Positions 16,457-25,182 of a stretch of 34,143 nucleotides of DNA are shown here, piece after piece. The stretch lies in contig CAZYME010000025.1 of NCBI GenBank assembly GCA_964648115.1, forward strand, positions 1-34,143, given 5' to 3'. This stretch comes from CAZYME01 sp964648115 (GTDB lineage: Bacteria; Pseudomonadota; Gammaproteobacteria; Legionellales; Legionellaceae). A program made the translations under genes and the position numbers. Within the stretch, counting starts at the first letter, position 1. The number at the start of each line of letters is the position of its first letter. A model generated the notes under the pieces. The model had not been told where the DNA came from and did not search any database. It saw only the letters and a list, made by a program, of their open reading frames with translations.

Positions 16457-16720
16457 ATGAATTGTAAACGCGCCCTAAAAGAAATCGCAAAAAGAAATAT
16501 GGAAAGAGATCGCAGCCCGGCTTTTTTTGCTAAGTATATTTATGAATCACGCTGAGTTACGCCAGAAAATAAGGTCATTTTTGGGCATACAAGCCCTGTT
16601 GACCCAGAGACAACTCCTGGTCCTCCACAGCGCGAGCTTAGTGAAACTGATGGATTTTGCATTGTAACTTCTGAGGATGACGAGGAAACAAAATCAGCAA
16701 ATCAATGTTTTATGATGTAA
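16457..16720 (+). pseudogene. short ORF with one in-frame TGA, ending in a CaaX-like CFMM
   Basis: The 87-codon frame reads MNCKRALKEIAKRNMERD... to YESR, then TGA (16553-16555; CGA to TGA would explain it). It continues VTPENKVIFGHTSPVDPETT, a Pro/Glu-rich stretch, SEDDEETKSANQ and CFMM before the final TAA. Composition after the TGA is coding-like (acidic, proline-rich). The last four residues fit a eukaryotic prenylation box. No family is recognised. It could be the tail of a lost effector gene cut by the adjoining palindrome. Confidence 0.35.
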
Positions 16721-16916
16721 TCCCTCGCCTAATAGACCTCTTTCAAAACTCGCTGCGTGCTATTCGGGTCTTGTAGCATGGACTAGGGATTTGGAATAAG
16801 ATCTCATGTTGGGTCGAGACCCAACATGCTTGCTGACAAATTATTTCAACGGCTCCAGAAGTCTGCAGCAGGATAATACTCTTCCTAGCAGGCAACAATT
16901 TATTAAGAGAGTTTTT
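16721..16916. other. intergenic: possible IS end and repeat B fragment
   Basis: 16730-16760 (AATAGACCTCTTTCAAAACT) resembles terminal sequence often seen at IS5-like element ends; this is recalled, not searched. 16801-16834 is a half copy of family B with a perfect TGTTGGGTCGAGACCCAACA core. No gene is seen. Confidence 0.4.
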
Positions 16917-17972
16917 ATGAAATTTCAATTTATAATTTTAAAAACGTGTTTTTATGTCTTGTTAACATCCTTACTGATTGTATCGCCCAGTTATAGTGAT
17001 GATGCAGTAGAGGCTTTATCACCAGACATTCAATTCCAAATAGATCCAAATCTAATTATGGAAAAAGAAATACTGACCATTAATAAACTGTCAAATTTAA
17101 ACAATTCTGCTACATCATTTATTTTCAATCAATTTAAAATCAAAGTTGATTTTTATTTCAAAAATATCTCTAAAAAAGATATTACACATAAAGTAGCATT
17201 TGTTTTGCCACCTTCTGACTGTCGCTCACCGGTAGCGAGGAGTTCTTGGGCAGGTTTGGATGGGCACTTACCGGGTAATCAATCTCTTCCTTTTAATGAT
17301 TTTAAAGTTATCGTCAATAATAACCCTGCCAATTATACAAAGCGTTTTGAATCCACTAAAAATGGCAAGGTTATTGATCAACTGTTAAATTCTCTGAATC
17401 TGCCTCTAAACCCTTGTAGTACAAAATTTCATTATGGAAATGATGGTTATCCTACCGAACCATATAGAAGTCTTTTAACAAAAAATCATCTTTTGAGCCC
17501 AGTTGGCACCCCAGATTGGATTCAAAACAGCTATTTCGAGTGGATTCAACATTTTCCTGCTGGCAAAGTGGTGCACATCCATCATGAATACACACCTGCG
17601 TCTGGTCAGCAGCTTCCTTCTTTATATGTATCTAAAAAAGAGTTGTTCAACAATCCTGTGATTGATAACAAATTAAATAATTTTTTGTGGAATGGTAATC
17701 TGGATAAACTTAAGGGTAACTTGATTTCACCCGGGTGGATTCGCTATAAGCTAACAACAGGCAGTTTTTGGAAAGGTGGTATTCGTTCATTTAAATTAAT
17801 TATTAATAATAACAGTGAGATACCTTTTGCAATTAATACATTTTATCAAGACAACGCTACAGTAAAGAAAATCATGAAAAACCGTAGTATGACTTTTGAA
17901 GCAAAAGACTTTACCCCCAAGAAAGATTTATTGATCATTTTTTTAGATAAAAGAGATAGTCAACAAAAATAG
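16917..17972 (+). CDS. exported DUF4424-like protein
   Basis: 351 residues from the ATG at 16917 after AAGAGAG; an in-frame extension upstream overlaps repeat B and would bury the signal peptide. Residues 1-28 form a signal peptide (FYVLLTSLLIVSPSYS). The body fits DUF4424: an early strand-rich region with VDFYFKNISKKDITHKVAFVLP, a central VVHIHHEYTPASGQ, and a C-terminal block with GWIRYKLTTGSFWKGGIRSF and LIINNNSE. Such proteins are periplasmic and uncharacterised. It stands alone. Its 3' end is partly duplicated at 21723-21785, beyond the 1067-residue gene, which points to a past duplication or insertion here. Confidence 0.65.
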   Translation: MKFQFIILKTCFYVLLTSLLIVSPSYSDDAVEALSPDIQFQIDPNLIMEKEILTINKLSNLNNSATSFIFNQFKIKVDFYFKNISKKDITHKVAFVLPPSDCRSPVARSSWAGLDGHLPGNQSLPFNDFKVIVNNNPANYTKRFESTKNGKVIDQLLNSLNLPLNPCSTKFHYGNDGYPTEPYRSLLTKNHLLSPVGTPDWIQNSYFEWIQHFPAGKVVHIHHEYTPASGQQLPSLYVSKKELFNNPVIDNKLNNFLWNGNLDKLKGNLISPGWIRYKLTTGSFWKGGIRSFKLIINNNSEIPFAINTFYQDNATVKKIMKNRSMTFEAKDFTPKKDLLIIFLDKRDSQQK

Positions 17973-18009
17973 ATTACGAAAGTACGTTTAACAAATTAGC
18001 GTGATAAGC

Positions 18010-18214
18010 ATGGGGTCGCGTCTTGACTTTTGCCCTGCCTATTTTGCACCTAAATGGACTCTTGCATTTTCCAACCGGTAATTTTAATAATTCGGCTAAC
18101 TCGAGAATAATGCAGGTCAAAATGATTGCCAATTTCTACCATGCTAAATCCCCCATAATCACAGGCCATTATTATACATGCATCTCTAAAGCCCCACAAA
18201 GGCAACAATTCTAA
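18010..18214 (-). pseudogene. C-terminal remnant of a REP-associated (RayT/IS200-like) transposase
   Basis: The minus-strand reading gives LPLWGFRDACIIMACDYGGF, SMVEIGNHFDLHYSRVSRII and KITGWKMQESI-stop (TAG at 18050-18052). The EIG-x-x-F-x-LHYSRVSRII helix-turn-helix is the usual C-terminal domain of REP-associated tyrosine transposases. Directly after the stop is GGCAAAAGTCAAGACGCGAC, similar to the arm of repeat family A. The catalytic N-terminal domain is absent. Confidence 0.6.
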
Positions 18215-18339
18215 ATCGTTATCAGCTTCATTCGTTATTTATGTGGCAATTATAGACAATTGGGCGTTTCTTATACTAAGATGGCCGCGCTATAAATTAG
18301 TATGCCTGCAATTTATCAAATAAAATCGAGAAATATACA
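18215..18339. other. upstream region of the 1067-residue gene
   Basis: TATACT at 18272-18277 and TATAAA at 18291-18296 are possible -10 boxes, but neither has a good -35 at proper spacing, so I do not call a promoter. Confidence 0.3.
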
Positions 18340-21300
18340 ATGTCTAAATTTTGCGTCTTTTCCCTTACTAATATTGGACTGCGCGATCACCCAGATCTAC
18401 GTGGAGCTTACACTAGTTCGCCTGCTTTTGTTTATACACCCAAGGGGTGGAACCAGGGCGCCGTAGCTGACTTCAAACGTGATTTGAAATTTAATGGCCT
18501 TTCTTTTCGTGGACTTGAGACGCAAGATATTATTAAGGAGATTTTTAGACAAACCGATGGGGAGCAAGCTGAGGGAGAGCCATCTTTATTAGCAAGAACG
18601 TTGGTATCAGAAGCCGCCACACAAAGCAGCGAAACTCCTGGGTATAAAATTATAACATATCAGTTTTGTTTGGCATCTGAACCGGCTTACTCTATCGAAA
18701 AACTACCATTTGCTGCCGGTAAAAGGAATAAACTGCTGGAAGTTGTTATGCTAGACCCCCCCTTTACTAAACCTACCGCTCAAAATTTAGGTTGGGACGT
18801 ATCTCGACCTGTTGCCACAAAAACAAGTCAGCTAATTTATTGCTTCGCTTCAGTTCCAGACGGCAAACTGTGTATTAAAAAAGGCGAAAGCCATCTTTCT
18901 TTGATATCGTCGAAGGACTATTGGAATTGGGTGAGTTGCCTTGAAACAAAGCAACCTCTTCCTTTTGAAGTAGAACCGTTAATTGAAAGTCATGTTACTT
19001 TGCAATTTACAGAAGGAGTGACCGATCGAACACAAAGAGCGGTTTTCATGCAATATACGAATGTTAACATTGTTACGTGCTTCCCCGAGTTAATAAAGTT
19101 TCGCGAGGTTTGTGATACAAATAAGATTAAACCTGGCAATCCTCGATCACCTGATGCAGGATTTATTCCGTCAGGAGCATCTACCTGGAGGCCGCCATCT
19201 CAAGAAACAGCAGAGGTTATTGGGGACTATGACAATCCCAAAAAATGGCGCCCACTCGCCGAATTACAATTAGATGCGGCGGGCTCTTATTATCAAAGGG
19301 ATTACGTAGAAGCTGCGAGCCCTTCCGAAGCGGTTACAAGGATACGAGCTCTAATGAGGATTGACATTCCATTGAGCCAGCGCGCTATTCTAGTCGAACA
19401 AGAGAACACATGCGGACCCATTATACTTCCAAATGAGGTAAATAATTTACAACGTAAGCTCACAAAATTGGAAGCGGAAAGACGCTGTTTGCAAGATTCT
19501 CTTATTCAAAAAAGAATATTATATGAAGCATGGAAGGCAGAATTACAAACCTTGTTTTCTCAATTTGATCAAACTGTTCTCGGGCAGCATAATGAAGCAT
19601 TTAAATTACAACCGGGTATTTCTGATGATGCGGAATTATCTCCTGAGCAATGTTTAGCAGCATATGCGTTGTTATTCTTCCCAGCTCACGACATTAGTTA
19701 TAACCCTGGGCTTGGTAACTATTTTCATCAGCGTGTTGTCAATGCTAGTAAGTACGCACAAGAGCGTGCTAAGCATAACCTGCTCAATGCCATCTATGTT
19801 TATGAACTATGCCAAGAAACACCAAGAGGCGATGAACACAGTACATTTTATTTTTACTCCTTGGTAAATGATCGACTACTTTCACAACCTTTTATTGTGA
19901 ATATCAAAGATAAAGATAAGACAGCAGATGACTTCTCACGACTTTTATTTTCCATACAGTATTATACCTCCACGCCTAAACATTCAGCAGTCGAAATCAT
20001 AATACCGGTGATTTACTATGAGAGAGGAGAGGTAGCCTCGAGCACACTAATATCCTTTAAACTGCATAAAGGACATTTGGTGCGACCAGGGCTTTCAAAT
20101 TATCCCGAGAAGCAAGCAGCGCCATCTGTCTCAGAGATTTATTTGAGATCTCCTTGCCAAGTCAGAACTGAACGGAGTCGATATGTTGAAGACGTTTTGT
20201 GCACGTTAATTAATCGACAGTTTAACCCAGTGAGCACACTTGAATTAAACAATGTAGAACGCATAATTATTCCGTACGAACAACATTTATTTAAGGTGAC
20301 TACGGCGCTTTTAGATATTTTAACAGACCATCTTTACTCGGATGCCCCGGCTGATATTGTTGTTGAGAATGTTGTTAATACTGAAATGGTAAATGCTGTG
20401 ATTGATGCAGTTATTGAGGCCGCTATTACAGAGGGTACTGAGCAGGCAGTTAACAAGCGCGTAGACGAAGTTGTTCGTCGTTATATGCTTATTTTTACTG
20501 GTAATATTGCGAATGAGATTATTAACACTACTGTTGATGATGTTTGTAAAGACATTCTTAATGTTGTTGCTGCTGACGCTATTGATGATGTGACTGGCAT
20601 TGTAGCCTTGGGAATAGCTGACGCTTTTGCTGAGGTGTTACGTGAAGCTACTGCTGCTGCTAATGCTGCTAATGCCGCTAATGCTGCTAATGCCGCTAAT
20701 GCCGCTAATGCCGCTAATGCCGCTAATGCTGCTAATGCTGCTAATGCTGCTAATGCTGCTAATGCTGCTAATGCTGATGTTGTTGATGAAGACAATATTA
20801 GATCATGCAAAACTATACAGGAGCAAGTTTTTCCTTATCTGAGATGCATTGGTGAACTTCCATCAAAAGAGGTTGCTGTTTTGCGTCGGTTAGAAAAAAT
20901 GCCTGGTGGTATGAATGGGTTACCTGTCATCAATTGTAAAATTTTTCAGGGCAGACCAAACTGGCTTAATTTAAAACAATTAGAGGGCCAGATTATAGCG
21001 CTTCATGATGGTCTTATAGAGCAAGCTAAATATCTTGCCCTCTACGACACAAAAATTAAGGAGTGTTTCCTGGCCATAAAAGATACTTGTAATGCTGCAT
21101 TACAAACTGTTTTAGATGTTAATGAGCTTCAGAGGCGGCTGAAAGAAGCAGAAAACCTAAACCAACAACTAACAGCCCAAATCAACGAGCTGTCTAAGAG
21201 GCGCAGTCAAGTTCAACCTAAACATGGAGATGCAGTAAATCCTGGTCGAGCCCAACCTAAGCGCGCTGAAGCTGCAAATGATGCGCCTTCAAGCCAGAAC

Positions 21301-21543
21301 CATCCTCCTCAGGCGCGAGTGGGAATGTTTCATGCTCAACACCAAAAAACTCCGCTACCAAAACCTGGGCATGTTAGAAGTGCGCAAGCTGAAGCCGCAA
21401 GTACCGCGCCTCCTGTCCCACGCACGCCACACCAAGCTTGGGGGTTGTTTCAAGAGGAGTTGGCAGCAACATTGGGAGAAAGAGCTAAAGAGCCCGGCGC
21501 CCCTCCACCACCTAGTTCTGGTGCAACAAGTAGTAATAAATAG
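18340..21543 (+). CDS. large repeat-containing protein of unknown family, candidate secreted effector
   Basis: 1067 residues, ATG after CGAGAAA. No signal peptide, no membrane helix and no family I recognise. The first 360 residues are mixed alpha/beta. A coiled coil follows at about 365-405 (NLQRKLTKLEAERRCLQDSL). A largely alpha/beta region leads to a run of acidic Val/Ala-rich amphipathic helices (about 660-770). Then come twelve tandem Asn-Ala-Ala units (about 772-810), a second coiled coil (about 926-957, ELQRRLKEAENLNQQLTAQI), and a Pro/Ala-rich disordered tail with a glutamate cluster (FQEELAATLGERAKEP) about 20-30 residues from the end. The tail and size fit Dot/Icm type IV effectors, but that is inference. 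The gene sits between a DUF4424 gene and a copy of that gene's 3' end. Confidence 0.8.
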   Translation: MSKFCVFSLTNIGLRDHPDLRGAYTSSPAFVYTPKGWNQGAVADFKRDLKFNGLSFRGLETQDIIKEIFRQTDGEQAEGEPSLLARTLVSEAATQSSETPGYKIITYQFCLASEPAYSIEKLPFAAGKRNKLLEVVMLDPPFTKPTAQNLGWDVSRPVATKTSQLIYCFASVPDGKLCIKKGESHLSLISSKDYWNWVSCLETKQPLPFEVEPLIESHVTLQFTEGVTDRTQRAVFMQYTNVNIVTCFPELIKFREVCDTNKIKPGNPRSPDAGFIPSGASTWRPPSQETAEVIGDYDNPKKWRPLAELQLDAAGSYYQRDYVEAASPSEAVTRIRALMRIDIPLSQRAILVEQENTCGPIILPNEVNNLQRKLTKLEAERRCLQDSLIQKRILYEAWKAELQTLFSQFDQTVLGQHNEAFKLQPGISDDAELSPEQCLAAYALLFFPAHDISYNPGLGNYFHQRVVNASKYAQERAKHNLLNAIYVYELCQETPRGDEHSTFYFYSLVNDRLLSQPFIVNIKDKDKTADDFSRLLFSIQYYTSTPKHSAVEIIIPVIYYERGEVASSTLISFKLHKGHLVRPGLSNYPEKQAAPSVSEIYLRSPCQVRTERSRYVEDVLCTLINRQFNPVSTLELNNVERIIIPYEQHLFKVTTALLDILTDHLYSDAPADIVVENVVNTEMVNAVIDAVIEAAITEGTEQAVNKRVDEVVRRYMLIFTGNIANEIINTTVDDVCKDILNVVAADAIDDVTGIVALGIADAFAEVLREATAAANAANAANAANAANAANAANAANAANAANAANAANAANADVVDEDNIRSCKTIQEQVFPYLRCIGELPSKEVAVLRRLEKMPGGMNGLPVINCKIFQGRPNWLNLKQLEGQIIALHDGLIEQAKYLALYDTKIKECFLAIKDTCNAALQTVLDVNELQRRLKEAENLNQQLTAQINELSKRRSQVQPKHGDAVNPGRAQPKRAEAANDAPSSQNHPPQARVGMFHAQHQKTPLPKPGHVRSAQAEAASTAPPVPRTPHQAWGLFQEELAATLGERAKEPGAPPPPSSGATSSNK
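20659..20778 (+). repeat. 9-bp tandem repeat coding (Asn-Ala-Ala)12
   Basis: Twelve consecutive units of AATGCTGCT or AATGCCGCT plus a final AAT. The units differ only in the third base of one alanine codon. The 9-bp period keeps the frame, so unit gain or loss would change protein length without truncation. Confidence 0.9.
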
Positions 21544-21722
21544 AGTACTCCACCTTTGAGCCTTCTTAATGAAGCTGAATATTTAGGATGCGCTTATGTT
21601 TATAAAGCACTCGCTGCTAACGGAAATCTTAAGCGGCAGAGGATGCACTATTTTCAGCAGTTGTCACAACCAAGTAATATAAGCTTAACCTTGAACAGGG
21701 TAACCGCATCTAAATTTTGAGC
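21544..21722. other. intergenic, nothing recognised
   Basis: No gene, RNA or hairpin with convincing features. Confidence 0.35.
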
Positions 21723-21785
21723 ATTTATTTAGATAAAAGGGATAGCAAACAAAAATAGATTATGGTGGTCAGTTTAACAAATGAG
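21723..21785 (+). pseudogene. duplicated 3' end of the DUF4424 gene
   Basis: It reads IYLDKRDSKQK-stop (TAG 21756-21758), against IFLDKRDSQQK-stop at the end of the gene at 16917-17972. Similarity continues past the stop into AGATTA...GTTTAACAAAT in both. The rest of the gene is absent. The unique DNA between the two copies contains the RayT remnant and the 1067-residue gene. Confidence 0.7.
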
Positions 21786-21882
21786 TGTCTATTTAATTAA
21801 GACAAGATCAGGGGATATGAAAAGCTAGAATAGGAGGGAGCTGGGTAGCACGCTCCCACATTTCTTCAATCCATACGGTGTT

Positions 21883-23355
21883 TCAATAGCGGCCTAACAT
21901 ATTACCTGGTTCCAGCTTATCGCTTATATATGCATCCCAATTTCCACCAAGAGATTCATTTATTGATTCAATATAGCAGGGATTAAGTGCAGATAAACGC
22001 TTGTTCAAGCCCCCGCTAGTAATAGGCGATTGTTGCGTAGAAAGTGGGCTCCAAAGAGCTACAGAGCCATTTTCTTTTGCAGCGCCAATCAGTCGATCCA
22101 GCTGCTCTTTTATAGCGTCTTTATCATTGAGCAACAAAGCTTCAGCCATTTTTATCAGTATAGCCTTATTACGAGTTGGCATGCCTGCAAAGATTAGCAA
22201 GCTCTCTATTTCACCTAAATCTTTACTGCATCGAGGAAGAGAGGGATTGTTCAGTAGAAAATTAAACAAGCTGATTGGGTGAGCTGCTTTCCATGCTTGG
22301 CAAAGAAGAGCAAATCGCTCAGGACTAGCTTTAAGGAGATCTTTTAAATCAAATAAAGAGCACAGGAATGTGGGGGATTGATGTTGAACAACATCTTGTA
22401 TGTATACTGATAGAGCTTTAGCATCACGTTTAAGTATCTCTGCTACGAAATGTTCTAAGCTAATAGGGTATTTCCTTTCGCTTAATTGTATACGCTCTAC
22501 TATAAAGCCCTGTTTAAGAAGAATTTCTGCTATGCCTTTAAGATGAAGAGCACCTACAGCTACAAAAGCCCCACCTTCTTGTAAATACGGTAGCATATTT
22601 TCTGCGAATTGCTCATCTCTCTTATCTAGCAAATGAGCATGATATTTTTTTCCTGCCTCTGAGGTTAAAAGACCTTGGGCTAATGCCTGCATTGCATCCA
22701 AATCACCCGTTAAATACAATTCTTCCAGACGCTTAAGAAGCAAATGTTGTTGCTCCTTCTTTATCTTTCCCATGTTGCTGCAAAGCTGGAGCTGCTCAGC
22801 TAAGTTTAGCGCGATCCCATAAAAGGCTTGTAAAGCCTCTAGTTGAGTCTCAAGAAATACCACCTTCTTTTCTAAAAATTTTGCTTGAATTATTAACAGC
22901 TCATCTAAAGAATCTAAGTCAGTCATTGGAGGCAATAAATGCGGCATTATATGACGAGTAGGCATGCCCTGTATTATTTTTTTTGCGAAGGTATTTAATT
23001 CGGGTTGTTCAGTTTTTTGGGCCCATGCCGACGGAAGCCAGCCTTTGTTAACGAGTGGCCATATTACTTCAAAAATCGATGTATACGTTGATACCCTACT
23101 CTCCCTATCATCTCCACTTACATTTCTGTGTTTTGCAAACCATGCTTTCTCCATTGCATTGATCTGCCCTTCCAATTCCAATCGTTTTTTATCTTCAAAA
23201 TTTAAATCACTTTCACATATAAATGTCTTGGCCTGATTAAATGAATCTAAAATCTCTTTAGGAAAGCGAGTGAAATTTTCAAGACCAACATGGTATGTTC
23301 CGGCTAAAAAGGATTTGGCTCCTGTTTTAGGATGCTTAATTCTGAATAAAGGCAC
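21883..23355 (-). CDS. TraB/GumN-family protein with long C-terminal extension
   Basis: 490 residues from the GTG at 23355, chosen because GGGGTGAT, a strong ribosome-binding match, lies 5 nt upstream; an ATG at 23373 lacks one. The first 290 residues are TraB/GumN-like: FLAGTYHVGLENFTRFP with the conserved GTxH, ICESDL with its Glu, and AFVAVGALHLKGIAEILLKQ with the GxxH-like second motif. This family resembles Tiki-type metalloproteases. A further 190 or so residues are helical (ILKRDAKALSVYIQDVV, LLLNDKDAIKEQL) and match nothing I know. There is no signal peptide, although many family members are exported. Function is unknown. Confidence 0.7.
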   Translation of the reverse strand: MPLFRIKHPKTGAKSFLAGTYHVGLENFTRFPKEILDSFNQAKTFICESDLNFEDKKRLELEGQINAMEKAWFAKHRNVSGDDRESRVSTYTSIFEVIWPLVNKGWLPSAWAQKTEQPELNTFAKKIIQGMPTRHIMPHLLPPMTDLDSLDELLIIQAKFLEKKVVFLETQLEALQAFYGIALNLAEQLQLCSNMGKIKKEQQHLLLKRLEELYLTGDLDAMQALAQGLLTSEAGKKYHAHLLDKRDEQFAENMLPYLQEGGAFVAVGALHLKGIAEILLKQGFIVERIQLSERKYPISLEHFVAEILKRDAKALSVYIQDVVQHQSPTFLCSLFDLKDLLKASPERFALLCQAWKAAHPISLFNFLLNNPSLPRCSKDLGEIESLLIFAGMPTRNKAILIKMAEALLLNDKDAIKEQLDRLIGAAKENGSVALWSPLSTQQSPITSGGLNKRLSALNPCYIESINESLGGNWDAYISDKLEPGNMLGRY

Positions 23356-23373
23356 TATAATCACCCCCCACAT

Positions 23374-23772
23374 TTAAAATGATTAATTAATTATCATTAA
23401 TTGCAAATATATTACATTGTTAATTTTAATTGTCAATCATGCATTTTTATCGCTCAATCAAATCATTGAATTAAAAATATTCTCCACCAACCGGCTGTTT
23501 TGCTAACTAATATGTGCGGAATTATTCCCACTCTACCTGAAGATACTGGATTTTCTCTCTCGCTTTTTCTGCCTACAAGATCGAAAAAGATTCACAATAG
23601 AATAGATATTTACAATATGTGTCTGATCTCATGTTGGGTCTCGACCAAACCTTCTCAGCCTTAATCTGAGCACAAAACACGGACTTTATTTTATAAATGC
23701 ACGCTGAGTGTGGTTAAATCATGGAGCACGATGATATGATTTCTACCCCGAACAAAACCCTGGAGCAGATAA
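23374..23772. other. AT-rich intergenic between divergent genes
   Basis: No gene is seen. It must hold the promoters of the divergently transcribed GumN-like and MFS genes. 23624-23652 is a degenerate half copy of repeat family B (ATGTTGGGTCTCGACC). Confidence 0.5.
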
Positions 23773-25074
23773 ATGGAAGTTACATCATTTAACCTTGATG
23801 CACGGGAACGGAAAATTGTTCGTTTAGCAGCGCTAGGTGGGATGTTAGAGTTTTATGATTTCATTATTTATGGGATTTTCTCGGTTTACTTTGCCGAACA
23901 ATTTTTTCCCAGTGACAATCATCTTATATCAGTAGTTAAAAGCTATGTGGTTTTTGTTTTGGGTTATATTGCACGGCCAATAGGTGGAGTGCTTTTTAGC
24001 CATCTTGGAGATGAACACGGACGAAAGCATGTTTTGATTATAACGATTATCTTGATGGGCGCCTCCTCTTTAGGGATAGGCATTCTTCCTACGTATGCCA
24101 AAATAGGCATTGCTGCGCCCTTTTTGTTGCTTTTTTTGCGCTTGCTTCAAGGCCTCGCCTTAGGCGGGGAGCTGCCCAGTACTTATGTTTATATCAGTGA
24201 ATCAATACCACAAAAACGTGGCGGGGCTTTTGGGGTGACGATGCTAGGTGTTAACTCAGGATTGTTACTTGGCATGTTTTCCAATCAATTGTTGAATTTT
24301 ATTTTATCTCCCGAAGAAATAAGCGCGTATGGTTGGCGTATTCCCTTCATTTTTGGTGGGCTGTTGTGCATCATCAGCTACCAAATTCGCAAAACGTTAC
24401 AGGAAACCGAGGCATTTAAAAAAATTCATAATAAACCGGCATTTCCTTTTTTTTATTTACTGAGACACCACTTTCCACAAGTCCTAATAGGCTCCGCAAT
24501 TACAGGAGTAATGTCAGGATTAGTCGTCGTTACCATTGTTTTTATGCCTACCTATCTCAAGGAAATGTTACATGTAAATACCAACCTCATTGCGTACAGC
24601 ATGCTTTTTATGATGATTTGTAATGTTGTCACAATTTATTACACAGGCAGGCTTGCTAACCATATTAACCCTCGAGCAATTTTAGCCTGTGTGCTGCTAT
24701 TAAGTCTTATATTGGTGCCCTGCAGTTATTGGTTAATTAGCCACAAGCATCTCCCATTATTTGTAGGACTGGTTTTTTTAGGTATTCTAGAAGGAATGTC
24801 CGCAATGCTTGTTCCCTTAATTATTTGCGAACTCTTTTCAGCCCCTATCCGCTTAACCGGGGTCGCTTTATGTTACAACGTTGGCTTTACTATTTTTGGA
24901 GGTATGGCTCCGGTTATCATCAGTTCACTAATTAATGTTGGGTATGGATTTTATTTAACACCAACTATATATTTGTTGGTTATAGTACTTATTTCAAGCT
25001 TAGGATTAGGGTTTTTTAATCGTTCCACACCTAGTTCCCGCAATTCGCTTCGCTACTTACGGACTACATTATAA
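23773..25074 (+). CDS. MFS transporter, metabolite:H+ symporter (ProP-like) family
   Basis: 433 residues, about 12 hydrophobic helices, ATG with GGAG 10 nt upstream. MHS-family signatures are present: GGMLEFYDFIIYGIFSVYFA in helix 1, YIARPIGGVLFSHLGDEHGR with KHVL at the 2-3 loop (the MFS motif DxxGR), LRLLQGLALGGELPSTYVYI in helix 4, and YGWRIPFIFGGLL before helix 6. MHS transporters import small organic acids or osmolytes with protons in the inner membrane. The substrate is not predictable from sequence; proline/betaine-type annotation is the usual default. It is monocistronic by spacing. Confidence 0.85.
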   Translation: MEVTSFNLDARERKIVRLAALGGMLEFYDFIIYGIFSVYFAEQFFPSDNHLISVVKSYVVFVLGYIARPIGGVLFSHLGDEHGRKHVLIITIILMGASSLGIGILPTYAKIGIAAPFLLLFLRLLQGLALGGELPSTYVYISESIPQKRGGAFGVTMLGVNSGLLLGMFSNQLLNFILSPEEISAYGWRIPFIFGGLLCIISYQIRKTLQETEAFKKIHNKPAFPFFYLLRHHFPQVLIGSAITGVMSGLVVVTIVFMPTYLKEMLHVNTNLIAYSMLFMMICNVVTIYYTGRLANHINPRAILACVLLLSLILVPCSYWLISHKHLPLFVGLVFLGILEGMSAMLVPLIICELFSAPIRLTGVALCYNVGFTIFGGMAPVIISSLINVGYGFYLTPTIYLLVIVLISSLGLGFFNRSTPSSRNSLRYLRTTL

Positions 25075-25182
25075 TACGTGCCTTAATCAATAAACGTAGC
25101 AGCCGATACTTGAAATCGTTCAGATGGTTTTTTTATTTGTGCTACATTCAATTGGCGTTTATTTAACCCAGGTTATATATTT

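Noticed and set aside
18023..18214. 63-codon plus-strand ORF
   Set aside because: The opposite strand carries a recognisable transposase C-terminus; the plus frame has no ribosome-binding site or family.
18253..18277. Promoter TAGACA ... TATACT upstream of the 1067-residue gene
   Set aside because: The spacer is only 13 bp, too short for a sigma-70 promoter.
20481..20842. Antisense and shifted frames through the Asn-Ala-Ala tract (Leu-Ala-Ala or Leu-Met-Pro runs)
   Set aside because: These are shadows of the 9-bp tandem repeat within the large gene.
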